This document shows, in pieces, positions 8,976-16,757 of a stretch of 64,000 nt of DNA; the stretch's first letter is position 1; every line of letters starts with the position of its first letter. The notes under the pieces were generated by a model that saw only the letters and a program-made list of their open reading frames with translations, made no database searches and was not told the DNA's origin. Both the position numbers and the translations under genes were made by a program. Source of the stretch: Paenarthrobacter nicotinovorans. Its GTDB lineage: Bacteria > Actinomycetota > Actinomycetes > Actinomycetales > Micrococcaceae. Location of the stretch: NCBI RefSeq assembly GCF_007670255.1, contig NZ_SZVS01000013.1, positions 1 through 64,000 of the forward strand, in the 5' to 3' direction.

Positions 8976-9075
8976 CTACACCGCCTCCCGCTCGGGAGAC
9001 AGCAAGAGAGGCGCGATCGTCAGGAGGCACGCCGGTGTGCAACCTAGACGAAAAAAATCCCGATGCTGTAAAGTC

Positions 9076-9144
9076 ATGACCAAACCTGAATTAGGGGATA
9101 GGAAACAAAACCCTGAACTGGAACTGCTGGCAAGGCAGATCTGA
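9076..9144 (+). CDS. possible 22-residue peptide or part of a small RNA
   Basis: ATG 9076 opens a 22-codon frame ending at TGA 9144 in the gap upstream of the polymerase gene, pointing away from it. There is no good ribosome site. The segment is A-rich compared with its surroundings and ends in a plus-strand terminator at 9208-9243, so something short appears to be transcribed rightward here. A small regulatory RNA is as likely as a peptide. Confidence 0.25.
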   Translation: MTKPELGDRKQNPELELLARQI

Positions 9145-9207
9145 AAACTGAATCCAGAGATCGAAACTCGCGTCCAAACGAAAGATCTCTTGAACCAAAT
9201 CGAATGA

Positions 9208-9243
9208 GCGCCCTCTGGTCGGCAAACCGGAGAGGCGCTTTTT
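9208..9243 (+). terminator. factor-independent terminator, plus strand
   Basis: GCGCC-CTCTGG pairs with CCGGAGAGGCGC (one bulge) and is followed directly by TTTTT. The T run is on the plus strand only, so it stops rightward transcription that starts upstream of the polymerase gene, although no annotated plus-strand gene lies there. Confidence 0.65.
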
Positions 9244-9248
9244 CGTTG

Positions 9249-9506
9249 CTAGATAGCCACCGCTCCCCCTCCATGTGGTTGAGGTCGGGCCGAGTTGATG
9301 TCGATGACATCAGCGATGTAACCAGGGATCGGCAGACCCTCTGACTGAGCCATCCGGAGTGCGACATAGTCGGCCTGGGAGAGACCAAGTTCCTTACGTC
9401 GGGCTTCGTAGATCGCGCCATGCTCTTTCGGAACGCGTCCGAGAAGCTGGTCGCGTTCGCCCTTGCTGGGTTTACGCCCTCGTCGGGGCTGAGTAGAAGC
9501 TGCCAT
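9249..9506 (-). CDS. small ribbon-helix-helix-like protein
   Basis: 85 residues with AAAAGG ahead of ATG 9506. Residues 10-60 (RGRKPSKGERDQLLGRVP..., then 'RRKELGLSQADYVALRMA') look like a basic arm followed by two helices, as in ribbon-helix-helix or CopG-like plasmid regulators. It sits directly downstream of a 550-base repeat-rich non-coding block, which suggests it may bind there as a copy-number or partition regulator. No family assigned. Confidence 0.5.
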   Translation of the reverse strand: MAASTQPRRGRKPSKGERDQLLGRVPKEHGAIYEARRKELGLSQADYVALRMAQSEGLPIPGYIADVIDINSARPQPHGGGAVAI

Positions 9507-10053
9507 GAACCTTTTCTAGCATGGGCTCCCATTAATGAATCAGTAATTGCCGATCCCCGCGTGTCGTGTGTCGTGAGCCTCATGTCCTTTGTGAGTACTC
9601 GGGAATCGAGCCGAGTCTGGGATGTGCCCGAACTTTTTCCAATGTTTTCCGCTGGCCCGGGCCAAGCCCGCTGGGCGTTGGTGTTCTCTTTTGCGTTGCC
9701 CTCGATGCATGACATGTACGTATGCAGGGACCTTACACACACCTTATGTTCCGAAATCCTGTTCCGGAGGCTCCGTTTCGGATGCTGGGCTGGGCCGAAT
9801 CCCTTGTGTTTGCAGGGATTATTGGCCGGAACAGGTGGAACAGGTGCCCGGAACAGGACCTGTTCCACCTGTTCCGGCATCTTTACGCGGGGCAGTCCAA
9901 CGATGGGCTACTTCCCTGCGGTTGCAAGGGTCCTAGGGCCGGAACAAGTGGAACAGGTGCCCGGAACAGGATTAATCAGTACCCCTCATTTTTTGGTGAG
10001 TTGGGTGCATTTGTGTTGTTCCGCACGGAGGTGTGGCCGGCGTGGACCAGACC
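9507..10053. other. repeat-rich non-coding region, possible origin or regulator binding site
   Basis: No gene is supported in these 547 bases. The region contains a block of GGAACAGGT-type repeats (9824-9970), a nested inverted repeat CCGAAA...TTTCGG around 9750-9780, a GCAAGGGTC half-operator at 9924 and an ATTAATCA half-site at 9971-9978. It lies between the ribbon-helix-helix-like gene and an HTH gene, about 0.9 kb upstream of the replication polymerase. A replication or partition site is plausible. Confidence 0.45.
9824..9970. repeat. GGAACAGGT iteron-like repeats with an inverted copy
   Basis: A 34-base unit beginning GGCCGGAACAGGTGGAACAG at 9824-9857 recurs with one substitution at 9937-9970. 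Between them, 9858-9878 is the reverse complement of the first 21 bases or so of the unit, forming a long inverted repeat. The 9-mer GGAACAGGT and its complement recur at least six times within 150 bases. The layout resembles plasmid iterons or a cooperative regulator site. Confidence 0.8.
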
Positions 10054-10881
10054 CTAGGTGCGGCTGTCGCCGGCAGCGATGGCGACTGCAGCTGCTTCAA
10101 GTACTGGTGCGCTCTCGCCGGCCAGGAGCAGTTCGCGGGGTATGTCTCTGAGGTTTGGACGTGCTCTCTGAAGTGCTGTGCTTGGTTGCCGCAGCCAGAA
10201 AAGAGGATTCGAATGTCCGGCCAGGAGGAATCCTGAGGTGATGGCATACATGGTGTCTGCAAGTTTGGTGATTCGATCTGGGACTGGGCGGCTCATGTAG
10301 ATCCAGTACTCGATAGTGCTGAGTCCAACGTCAAAGAGTCTGGCTGTTTCCCGGACAGTAAAGACACGGCAGAGTGCCCGGAGAGTCTGGGCGGGGGTAG
10401 CCGGCGTGTGGGTAGGGATGGCTTTGGCGTGTGTATAGACGTAGGCGGGTATTTCCCAAGCGGTCCGCCTCTTGCGGCCCTCGACGATGCTGACAGTCGC
10501 CTCCATGCCTGGGTTGGGGCATCGCCAGCCGGCCGCAAGGAGAGAGTTTTCAACGCGTTGTGCCGATGCTGAGAGGAAGCCGTCGTTGCTTCTGGCGTTG
10601 GATTTTGCCGTGTGGAGGCTTTGCCTGGGGTAAAGGTAGATCCGGTTCCCCCGGACAAACCCGGTTCCCGTCTTACGCAGGTAAGTATCGGTCGCATCCA
10701 GGCCTTTCCCGGGTGTCCGGGGAGGCAAGGGAAGGAAGAGGGCGTGAAGGAATGCGGTCGCGGTATCGGCCGTTCTCAACGCATCAACGACGTCGGGCAG
10801 CGGCGATCGGTACTTGGTTGGTTGGCTCATGAATTCGGCCAGGGTGGGCAGTTCGCGGCCGGGGTCCTCGCGGCTGGTCAT
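10054..10881 (-). CDS. helix-turn-helix protein, unknown
   Basis: About 275 residues from ATG 10881, which overlaps the preceding stop as ATGA; a longer reading from 10947 lacks support. The C-terminal third holds a helix-turn-helix (VRETARLFDVGLSTIEYWIYMS) followed by 'RPVPDRITKLADTMYAI'. The N-terminal half has no recognised motif. It is co-transcribed with the small upstream gene. A plasmid replication or transfer regulator is the best guess, without direct support. Confidence 0.45.
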   Translation of the reverse strand: MTSREDPGRELPTLAEFMSQPTKYRSPLPDVVDALRTADTATAFLHALFLPLPPRTPGKGLDATDTYLRKTGTGFVRGNRIYLYPRQSLHTAKSNARSNDGFLSASAQRVENSLLAAGWRCPNPGMEATVSIVEGRKRRTAWEIPAYVYTHAKAIPTHTPATPAQTLRALCRVFTVRETARLFDVGLSTIEYWIYMSRPVPDRITKLADTMYAITSGFLLAGHSNPLFWLRQPSTALQRARPNLRDIPRELLLAGESAPVLEAAAVAIAAGDSRT

Positions 10882-11147
10882 CGGGCCGTCGAGGTGTCCT
10901 GGATGATTTCGGGCACCACGTAGGGGGTGCGGAACGCGCGGCCGCACAGCTGGGCCCAGGCGTAGGGATCTTCGGCGAACTTGAGCTGGCCGCCGGGCCG
11001 GCCCGGGTCCAGGATGTGAACTTCGGTCAGTTCCTGGGCTTCGCTTCCTTCGAAGGTGTAGGTGCCGTCGTCAGCGACCTTCACGGTTGCGAAGACGTCG
11101 TAGTCCTTCAGGTCAGGGGTGGGTCGTTTGAAGCGAACTTCGATCAT
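10878..11147 (-). CDS. small acidic protein, unknown
   Basis: 89 residues from ATG 11147, chosen because AGGAGGTGC lies eight bases upstream; an upstream ATG at 11213 has no ribosome site. It is rich in beta-type residues (VRFKRPTPDLKDYDVFATVKV) and has no recognised motif. It overlaps the next gene by ATGA. Its promoter region carries a TTGATTAATT half-site also found upstream of parA and of the XRE repressor at 46.2 kb. Confidence 0.5.
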   Translation of the reverse strand: MIEVRFKRPTPDLKDYDVFATVKVADDGTYTFEGSEAQELTEVHILDPGRPGGQLKFAEDPYAWAQLCGRAFRTPYVVPEIIQDTSTAR

Positions 11148-11186
11148 TGGGATGCACCTCCTCGTGATGAATGCATAAACGTTATG

Positions 11187-11196
11187 TTGATTAATT
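11187..11196 (-). promoter_or_regulatory. TTGATTAATT half-site upstream of the 89-residue gene
   Basis: Ten AT-rich bases, shared with both arms of the inverted repeat at 46138-46172 and with the palindrome at 32480-32493. It lies 40 bases upstream of the ATG at 11147. Confidence 0.5.
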
Positions 11197-11199
11197 CTA

Positions 11200-12251
11200 T
11201 CAGTAGCGTCCAACGGCCGGTAGGCGGCCTGTGGAGAGCATGTCCTCGGCGCGTTGTTTCAAGGCCTGGGCACGTTCCGGGGTCAGAACATCGGCGAGTC
11301 CGTGAAGGTTCGGGCTGGCCAGGAGCTTCTTGAGAGCAGCGGTTTCGAAGGCCTTGAGCCGGGTGGCATTTCTACGGGTGCGTTCCTCCAGGAAGTGTGA
11401 GCGGTTGATGGCGTCTCCCGTGGTCGCGAAAGTGAATCCGTGGTCGATGAGGTGGATGTTGTCCCCTTCGGTGAAGAAGTTGTATCGGTGCCGGTCCTGT
11501 TGGCCGATCAGGGCGTCGAAGAAGGCGGCGTCCTCTGCGATCGCACGCCGCGGTTTGCTGGGTGAGCCCTGCATTCCGGTGACGCCTTTGGCTAGGGAGC
11601 CGATTTCGCCGTCCACCTCACGCAGAACGCAGGGGGGTACGAGTTTCCTGAAGCGCGCACCCAGGCAGTTGGCCAGGTGCCAGGCGGCTGCTTCGTGGAT
11701 GGGTTGGAGCGGGTCTTGCTGGCCGTAGGCGGATGCGCATGAGTCGTTGAGTCCACTGAAGGGTTTGTGGAACCCGACGGTGCCGTCGGTGAACACCACC
11801 CGGTTGGTGGTGTTCACTCCCCCGCCAATGAATCCGATTTCGGAGACCTCCTTGGACAGCAGCTGGCCTTCGTCCGGGTGGGTGCCTTGGAGGGCCATCA
11901 GGGCTGCAGCCTGTTCGCGTACTTCAGGCGGTGCCCCGGCGGCCGGCCCGGAGGGAACGGGTTCCGGAGCCTGGGCAGCTGCGGCGGCCGCGGCCTGTGG
12001 CTTTGGTGCTATGTCCCCTCCGGTGTTGCCAGGGGCGAGTCCGTTTTCCAGGGCCCATTGCTTGGCGTGCCCTGGCGGGAGTTGTTTGAGGATGGCGATC
12101 TTCGTCGATGGCAGTCCGGCGGCCTGGGCGCGTTCAAGGGCTTCGGCTTTGATCGCCCGGTTGAGGCGGCGGCGGAAGTTGTGGGCGTCCCGGGCTGCCG
12201 TGGCCTGGCAGCCTTTGCAGCGCCGGCCGCCTTGGGAGTTGGCGCGGCACA
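11200..12251 (-). CDS. kinase-fold (PI3/4-kinase or HipA-like) protein
   Basis: 350 residues from ATG 12251. The C-terminal ~190 residues show a protein/lipid kinase-like core: a 'FTDGTVGFHKPF' lysine strand, 'HEAAAWHLANCLG', then the catalytic-looking 'DALIGQQDRHRYNFF' (Asp, His, Asn) and 'HLIDHGFTF' for metal binding. That pattern occurs in PI3/PI4-kinase-like and HipA-like proteins. The N-terminus begins MCRANSQGGRRCKGC, a Cys-containing arm, and is joined through an Ala/Pro-rich linker near 100-130. It ends just before a TTGATTAAT site. The substrate is unknown; a persistence-type kinase is one possibility. Confidence 0.55.
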
Positions 12252-12254
12252 TGT

Positions 12255-12788
12255 TCAGTCCTTCGCTGGATCTCGCAGGGAAAGGGCCAGCCAGAGGCGG
12301 CGGGCGCATTCAGCGTCGTAGGCTGCGCGATGGAAAGATCCGGTCGAGGGTTTCTGTATGCCGAATCGCTCGAGTGCCTCGTGGAGACGCAACCGCCGGG
12401 AAGATCCGGCGGCAGCCATTGCCATGCCCATGGTGCATTCGAGCCCAGCCGGGGCCGGCGCGGTCTCCGCGGAATGCAGTGTGTAGGCGCGAAGGATCAG
12501 TTCCAGGTCGTAGTCGACGTTGTGGGCAACCGGGACCGCGCCGTCAAGGAGTGTGGAGATCTCCGCTTCAACCTCGGGGAAAGGGGGTGCTGAGGCCAGT
12601 TGCGAGGCGGTGATGCCGTGGATGTGTTCGGCGTGTGAAGCGTGGGATCCGGCGGGACGTACCAGGGAGTCGAAAAGGATCCGCTCGTCTTCGGAGATGA
12701 TCGCCAGTTCAACGAGCTCATCGGTGGCATCCAGGCCCGTGGATTCGACGTCAATGAAGGCCAGGCGTGTTCCCTGCAGCTGTGGCAT
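12255..12788 (-). CDS. DnaQ-like 3'-5' exonuclease (DEDDh)
   Basis: 177 residues from ATG 12788 with GAAGGGAAG upstream. All exonuclease motifs are visible: Exo I 'FIDVESTGLD' (Asp and Glu near 12-14), Exo II 'VAHNVDYDLEL' near 90, and Exo III 'HRAAYDAECARRL' near 155-167 with the catalytic His and Asp. This is the fold of DNA polymerase III epsilon and RNase T-type nucleases, which remove mispaired or unpaired 3' ends. It could proofread for the plasmid polymerase, which shows no obvious exonuclease motifs. It lies three bases from the kinase-like gene, so the two are co-transcribed. Confidence 0.8.
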   Translation of the reverse strand: MPQLQGTRLAFIDVESTGLDATDELVELAIISEDERILFDSLVRPAGSHASHAEHIHGITASQLASAPPFPEVEAEISTLLDGAVPVAHNVDYDLELILRAYTLHSAETAPAPAGLECTMGMAMAAAGSSRRLRLHEALERFGIQKPSTGSFHRAAYDAECARRLWLALSLRDPAKD

Positions 12789-13135
12789 GAGGCTTCCCTT
12801 CTGGTTCAGTGCGGCTTCAACTAGAAGGAGTACCCCCGAACCGCCCGAAGGCTGGACCGGCGGGCAACTTTTTTTCCACTGGGTTTCCGGCGGTTTTCCT
12901 GCTCGGGACGGATCCATGGGGAGGCCTGTCCTGCCTGAGCTGCACCTAGTCCTTGACGGTAGCCTCACCCTCCGACAATTCCCCTGACGCCCTCCCCTCG
13001 GGAAGCAGGGATAGGGAAACACCTGTGCAAGGGTCTTGCAATGGTCAAGCAAGGTTCGTGCAGTTGGATGGACACTTTCCCGTGTAACCGTTCGGTGGCA
13101 TGATATAGGTGAGCAACTTTTACCAGGGAGGCAGC
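12789..13135. other. intergenic region between divergent genes, with operator
   Basis: 347 bases separate the exonuclease gene (minus) from the XRE gene (plus). The region holds the perfect palindrome TGCAAGGGTCTTGCA at 13026-13040, a nearby TCAAGCAAGG, and an upstream poly-T stretch near 12866. No gene is supported. Confidence 0.5.
13026..13040. promoter_or_regulatory. operator palindrome TGCAAGGGTCTTGCA
   Basis: A perfect six-base inverted repeat around a GGT centre, about 95 bases ahead of the XRE/nucleotidyltransferase pair. The same layout occurs at 32724-32738 and 33916-33930, both next to partition and transfer genes. Confidence 0.6.
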
Positions 13136-13795
13136 ATGTCCACGACCACGCTGGAACTGACCACGCCGGAGGGCACCGGCCGCGCGATTCAGGCACGTCG
13201 CAAAGCGCTGGGTCTTACACAGCAGCAGGTTGCCGACACGGCCCACGTTTCCCGGAAACTTCTTGCGGAGATCGAGGCGGGCCACCCTCGGGCCGAGTTC
13301 GGCAAGCTTCTTCAGATCTTCGCTGCTTTGAAGATGGGTCTGGCCGCCATCCAGGAGACAACGCCGCCTGACCGGGTCCGCCTCGAGCTGGGTCTCGCCC
13401 AGGAGGGCCGCAGCCTGGATCCCCGGACACGGAACTACCAGCAGCTCTTTGCGGAGTTGCTGCGCCACAAGGACTACGAGTTTGCTCTCAAGCAACTCTC
13501 CGAATATGTCACGGCGTCCTTGGCGGAGGGACGGCCCCTGCTTGAGCAGGAGCCCAGCCTGGCAAGCAAGGAATGGACGGCGGCGTTGGCCGCGGCCACC
13601 GCGCTCATTGCACGCAGGCTTGGCCAGGAACGGCCCGCCTGGACCAGGTTCCCACGGCTTGCCTTCCCTTGGTTCCCGGCTGAGACGTACCGTCCTGTCG
13701 CGGAGAAAATGAAGGAACTGACCAAGCAGCAGACACCGGAGGAGTTCGCGGAACTGAACGTCTTCATCCGGGAACGTAGCCTGGTCAACGCATGA
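13136..13795 (+). CDS. XRE-family regulator, probable antitoxin
   Basis: 219 residues from ATG 13136 with AGGGAGG upstream. Residues ~15-70 form a Cro/C1-type helix-turn-helix (RRKALGLTQQQVADTAHVSRKLLAEIE). The rest is helical with no enzyme motif. The last four bases overlap the next gene (ATGA). An XRE gene ahead of a nucleotidyltransferase is the usual order of nucleotidyltransferase toxin or abortive-infection pairs, so it is best read as the repressing, neutralising partner. A TGCAAGGGTCTTGCA operator upstream is the likely control site. Confidence 0.68.
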   Translation: MSTTTLELTTPEGTGRAIQARRKALGLTQQQVADTAHVSRKLLAEIEAGHPRAEFGKLLQIFAALKMGLAAIQETTPPDRVRLELGLAQEGRSLDPRTRNYQQLFAELLRHKDYEFALKQLSEYVTASLAEGRPLLEQEPSLASKEWTAALAAATALIARRLGQERPAWTRFPRLAFPWFPAETYRPVAEKMKELTKQQTPEEFAELNVFIRERSLVNA

Positions 13796-14457
13796 GCCGG
13801 GCGGAACTGAGCGGTGATCAGGTCAGGGCGTTGCTGCACGAGCTCTCCCGCAGGTTGGAAGACCAAGGGATCAGTGGTGACATCCGGCTGGTTGGCGGAG
13901 CCGCCCTCATCCTCCAGGGAATAGCTGCCCGCACGACGACCGACATCGATGCCAGCTACGCAGACAAGGAGGCCGTCGAGGGCATCGTGGCACAGATGGC
14001 TGGCGAGTACGGGTTGGCCGGCGACTGGCTCAATTCCAACTCGGCCGCGTTCGTTCCGGACGGCGCGAGCTGGGTAGATCTGGAGTCACTGGGCGGATTG
14101 ACCGTCCGGGCAGCCGACACTAGGACCTTGCTGGCCATGAAGATCGCCGCTGAACGGGAGAAGGACATTCCCGACATCGCGCGTCTCCTGAACGAACTCG
14201 GGATCACCGACCCGGAGGACGCCGTCGATCTGGCGTATGAGAAGTACGGCGAGGACTCGATCCCACTGGCCGCCGGCCGGGAAAATTACTTGATCGTCGT
14301 GGAAGACGCGATGGCCGCCAGGCCGATCGTGGCGGCCGCCGGTGCCGGGGACAGTGACAGCACCCTGGGGGACGTATGGGTCGCCCCGCACGTCAGGGAC
14401 GGCCGTCATGTCGAAGGACATTTCCGGCGCCGCCCAGGCACAGCAGAGGGAACCTGA
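13792..14457 (+). CDS. nucleotidyltransferase-fold protein, probable toxin
   Basis: 221 residues, overlapping the XRE gene by four bases. The nucleotidyltransferase core is visible: 'RLVGGAALILQG' (about 32-43) followed by 'RTTTDIDASY' with the metal-binding Asp-x-Asp pair, then a helical region with 'LLAMKIAAEREKDIPDIARLL', typical of AbiEii and DUF6036-type enzymes. Characterised relatives transfer nucleotides to tRNA or proteins and arrest growth. The Ala/Gly/Arg-rich tail after residue 180 looks like low-complexity read-through. It probably works as a plasmid addiction or anti-phage module. Confidence 0.65.
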   Translation: MSRAELSGDQVRALLHELSRRLEDQGISGDIRLVGGAALILQGIAARTTTDIDASYADKEAVEGIVAQMAGEYGLAGDWLNSNSAAFVPDGASWVDLESLGGLTVRAADTRTLLAMKIAAEREKDIPDIARLLNELGITDPEDAVDLAYEKYGEDSIPLAAGRENYLIVVEDAMAARPIVAAAGAGDSDSTLGDVWVAPHVRDGRHVEGHFRRRPGTAEGT

Positions 14458-14603
14458 AACAGCACTCCTCCACCCTAGCGAGCGCTGCAGGGGACATCGG
14501 ACCGCCAGTAACGCCACATGTTTTGGTTGGTAGCGCGTTTGGGGCTTGCGCGGAGCCGAAAGTACGCTAGGCGGTTCCACGATGCAAGCCACGCGCTCTA
14601 GCT

Positions 14604-16076
14604 CTAGCGAAGATGCTCCCGCTTGACGAGGCCAACCAGGAAGTGCGCTACTTGGCCGAGCAGCGTCCGGATCGGTCCTGATCCCGTGGCAGGTGATGTA
14701 GCCGCAGTCTGTGCTAGAGGGACTCGCTGGTCTCCTCGGGCTATGAGGTGCTCGTAGATGCAGGCAGGGTTTGTGATGGCTTCGACGTGCTCGAGTCGGT
14801 GGGTGGTGAGGCTGAAGCGCAGTGGCCCGGGTTCGCCGAACTTGGACGGGGCCGCAAGGAGCGAGACGAATAGTGCCAGCTGCGAGGCCATAACCGAGGC
14901 TGACAGCATCGTTACGTTCTGCTTGCCGGCTTCGGGTTGGCCGGCCTTCTCGATGTAGGCGGGGTCGTCGAAGAGTCCGAGGCGGTCACGTGAGACCTGA
15001 GCCGGATCGAGCTGGCCGTTGCATTGTAGGCAGGGGCGGCCAGGTCGAAGGACGTGTGTACGGTAAGTGGCGTTTCTCATTTCGCCGGTTTCGAATGTGT
15101 CGATGCCGATTCCGCCGTCGATCAGCGGAATGAGGTCCGTGTAGGCGATCTGGTTGAGAACGGATCTAGGCGAGGGCCGATCAACACAGGAGAAGATCAC
15201 GTCGTAGTCGAGGGCCACGCTTTGCCCCTCGGGGGTCGTGACGTTGAGGTGGTGGCGCTGGAACTCGAAGGCGGATGCGGTCGCGGCGTTGATACAAGCG
15301 CGTTGGGCGACGTCGACCTTGGGGATTTCGTGCCTGGCGTCGCGGCGCGTGGCGGCGACGAGTCGGTCCCGGTTAACCTCCTTCACCACGTCGAAGTCCA
15401 TTACTCCGACCTTCTGGATCCCCGTGGCTGCGAGCCGGATGGCAACGTCCATGCCCACGCTTCCGGAACCGACGACCAGGACGCGTAACCGTGCGATGCT
15501 GGCCTGGGTCGGGTCGCCCCATGCAGAGACGGTGCGGAGCTGGCTGGGCATTGCGGGGGGTGCCGGCACGAGCTGTTCGTTCCAGCTGACTTGGAGTCGG
15601 TTGCCCACGACCCGCACACTCTCAGCCGCGGAGTGGTTCCCCTCAGCGCTCCACTGGCGTGCAGACCACTTCTCATCGATGCCCGCGAGCGTCATGCCGA
15701 TCAGCGGCAGTCCGGTGACCTGCGCGATCATGTGCGCGTAAGACGCCTCGGCGTCGGCATCGGGGTCGCTGAGGTCTTGCCATCCTCCGCCACCGGGGTG
15801 GGAATGGAGTATCGCGACTCCCAGACCAAGGTTGCGGGCTTCCCTCGCGACGCGCAGGACGTACCGGCCGGTGATCGTTGCGTTGCCGTGGACTTTGCGC
15901 TCACCATTGAGTGGCAGACAGGCCTCGCGGATGAGCGCGCTATCGCGACGGGCACCGGTCGAAGGTGCGTACATGGCCAAGCAGAGGTCCTCGTCGCCAT
16001 CCTCGCGGATGAGGTGCCGTTTCAGGGTCTCGTGAATGTCGGCGGTCATCGCGACCGACAGGCGTCGGGCCCTCAT
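14604..16076 (-). CDS. JAB deubiquitinase-E1 activating enzyme fusion
   Basis: 490 residues. The N-terminal half is a JAB/MPN metalloprotease with an intact JAMM motif: Glu59, HSHP at 91-94, Ser103 and Asp106. The C-terminal half is a ThiF/E1-type adenylation domain: nucleotide loop 'VVGSGSVG' at 201-208, acidic strand end 'MDFD' near 226, 'FSCVDRPSPRSVLNQ', and a CLQC knuckle near 350. Such fusions activate a ubiquitin-like protein with ATP and can also release it. It is the last gene of a six-gene operon and overlaps the E2-like gene by ATGA, which makes the E2-like and ubiquitin-like proteins its obvious partners. Confidence 0.82.
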   Translation of the reverse strand: MRARRLSVAMTADIHETLKRHLIREDGDEDLCLAMYAPSTGARRDSALIREACLPLNGERKVHGNATITGRYVLRVAREARNLGLGVAILHSHPGGGGWQDLSDPDADAEASYAHMIAQVTGLPLIGMTLAGIDEKWSARQWSAEGNHSAAESVRVVGNRLQVSWNEQLVPAPPAMPSQLRTVSAWGDPTQASIARLRVLVVGSGSVGMDVAIRLAATGIQKVGVMDFDVVKEVNRDRLVAATRRDARHEIPKVDVAQRACINAATASAFEFQRHHLNVTTPEGQSVALDYDVIFSCVDRPSPRSVLNQIAYTDLIPLIDGGIGIDTFETGEMRNATYRTHVLRPGRPCLQCNGQLDPAQVSRDRLGLFDDPAYIEKAGQPEAGKQNVTMLSASVMASQLALFVSLLAAPSKFGEPGPLRFSLTTHRLEHVEAITNPACIYEHLIARGDQRVPLAQTAATSPATGSGPIRTLLGQVAHFLVGLVKREHLR

Positions 16077-16423
16077 GAGACGGCTCCGGCCAACACGCTG
16101 CGTACGTGGGAGAGCCAGGCCATGCCGTGGTTGACCTCCTGGGCCCAGCCTTGGATATCGCGGGAATGGCCGAGCCAGCCGGGATGCGTGGAGGGTTGTG
16201 TATTTGACCCAGGGATCATGACATCTTCTGGGATGTGCACCCAGTGAGGCGGAGTTGCGGGCCAGAGCTGTGCTTCAGCCTCGGCGATCCCGGCCTGAAC
16301 CTGCTGGCCCGCTCGGGCCCCATGGGTGGGTGTGACTGTGTAGGTGAGGAGCCCGTGACGGAGCACGGGCATGGCGCCGAGCGCTTCGAGACACCTCATC
16401 ATGGCGTTGATCCCGTACTCCAT
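16073..16423 (-). CDS. E2/UBC-like protein of a bacterial ubiquitin-like system
   Basis: 116 residues between the ubiquitin-like gene and the E1-JAB gene, overlapping the latter. The segment 'WPATPPHWVHIPEDV', followed by 'HPGWLGHSRDIQGW' and the C-terminal 'AWLSHVRSVL', matches the layout of prokaryotic E2-type proteins found with multiubiquitin operons. The only cysteine is residue 11, far from the region where a UBC catalytic Cys is expected, so it may be a scaffold rather than a conjugating enzyme, or the assignment may be loose. Context is the strongest argument. Confidence 0.6.
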   Translation of the reverse strand: MEYGINAMMRCLEALGAMPVLRHGLLTYTVTPTHGARAGQQVQAGIAEAEAQLWPATPPHWVHIPEDVMIPGSNTQPSTHPGWLGHSRDIQGWAQEVNHGMAWLSHVRSVLAGAVS

Positions 16424-16434
16424 CGCTCGCCTCC

Positions 16435-16674
16435 TCAGGCAACCGGGGCGCTGGTGCGCACGGTTACGAAAGCGTCACCTTCGTGGACGATGACCTGCTG
16501 GTCCGCCTTGTACGCTGCGCCGTCTCCGTGCAGTTTGGCCAGCTCGTACATCGCCGCGTCCAGCCCGGCGAGGGCGAGGATCGCTCCAGCGGTCTGGTGC
16601 TTGTCGCTTACCTTGAGCTCGACGTTGTCGACCGTGAATGTGATTGTTTCGCTCGGGTTCTTGTGGTCGGTCAT
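16435..16674 (-). CDS. ubiquitin-like protein (multiubiquitin-type single domain)
   Basis: 79 residues. The pattern 'ITFTVDNVELKVSDKHQTAG', then 'ILALAGLDAAMYELAK' and 'VIVHEGDAFVTVRT', is that of the multiubiquitin-type beta-grasp domain: two strands, a helix, then the strand pair closing the sheet. Only one domain is present, whereas many relatives carry repeats. The protein ends in SAPVA with no Gly-Gly, so ordinary conjugation through an exposed di-glycine is not obvious; trimming or a non-covalent role must be considered. It is followed 11 bases later by the E2-like gene. Confidence 0.75.
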   Translation of the reverse strand: MTDHKNPSETITFTVDNVELKVSDKHQTAGAILALAGLDAAMYELAKLHGDGAAYKADQQVIVHEGDAFVTVRTSAPVA

Positions 16675-16757
16675 GACTATTCTCCTTGCCGTTGATCGAG
16701 TCGCCGGGCCTGTCCCGACGTCCTCTCAGCAAGTAGACGAGGTAGCGGCTTGAAGTG

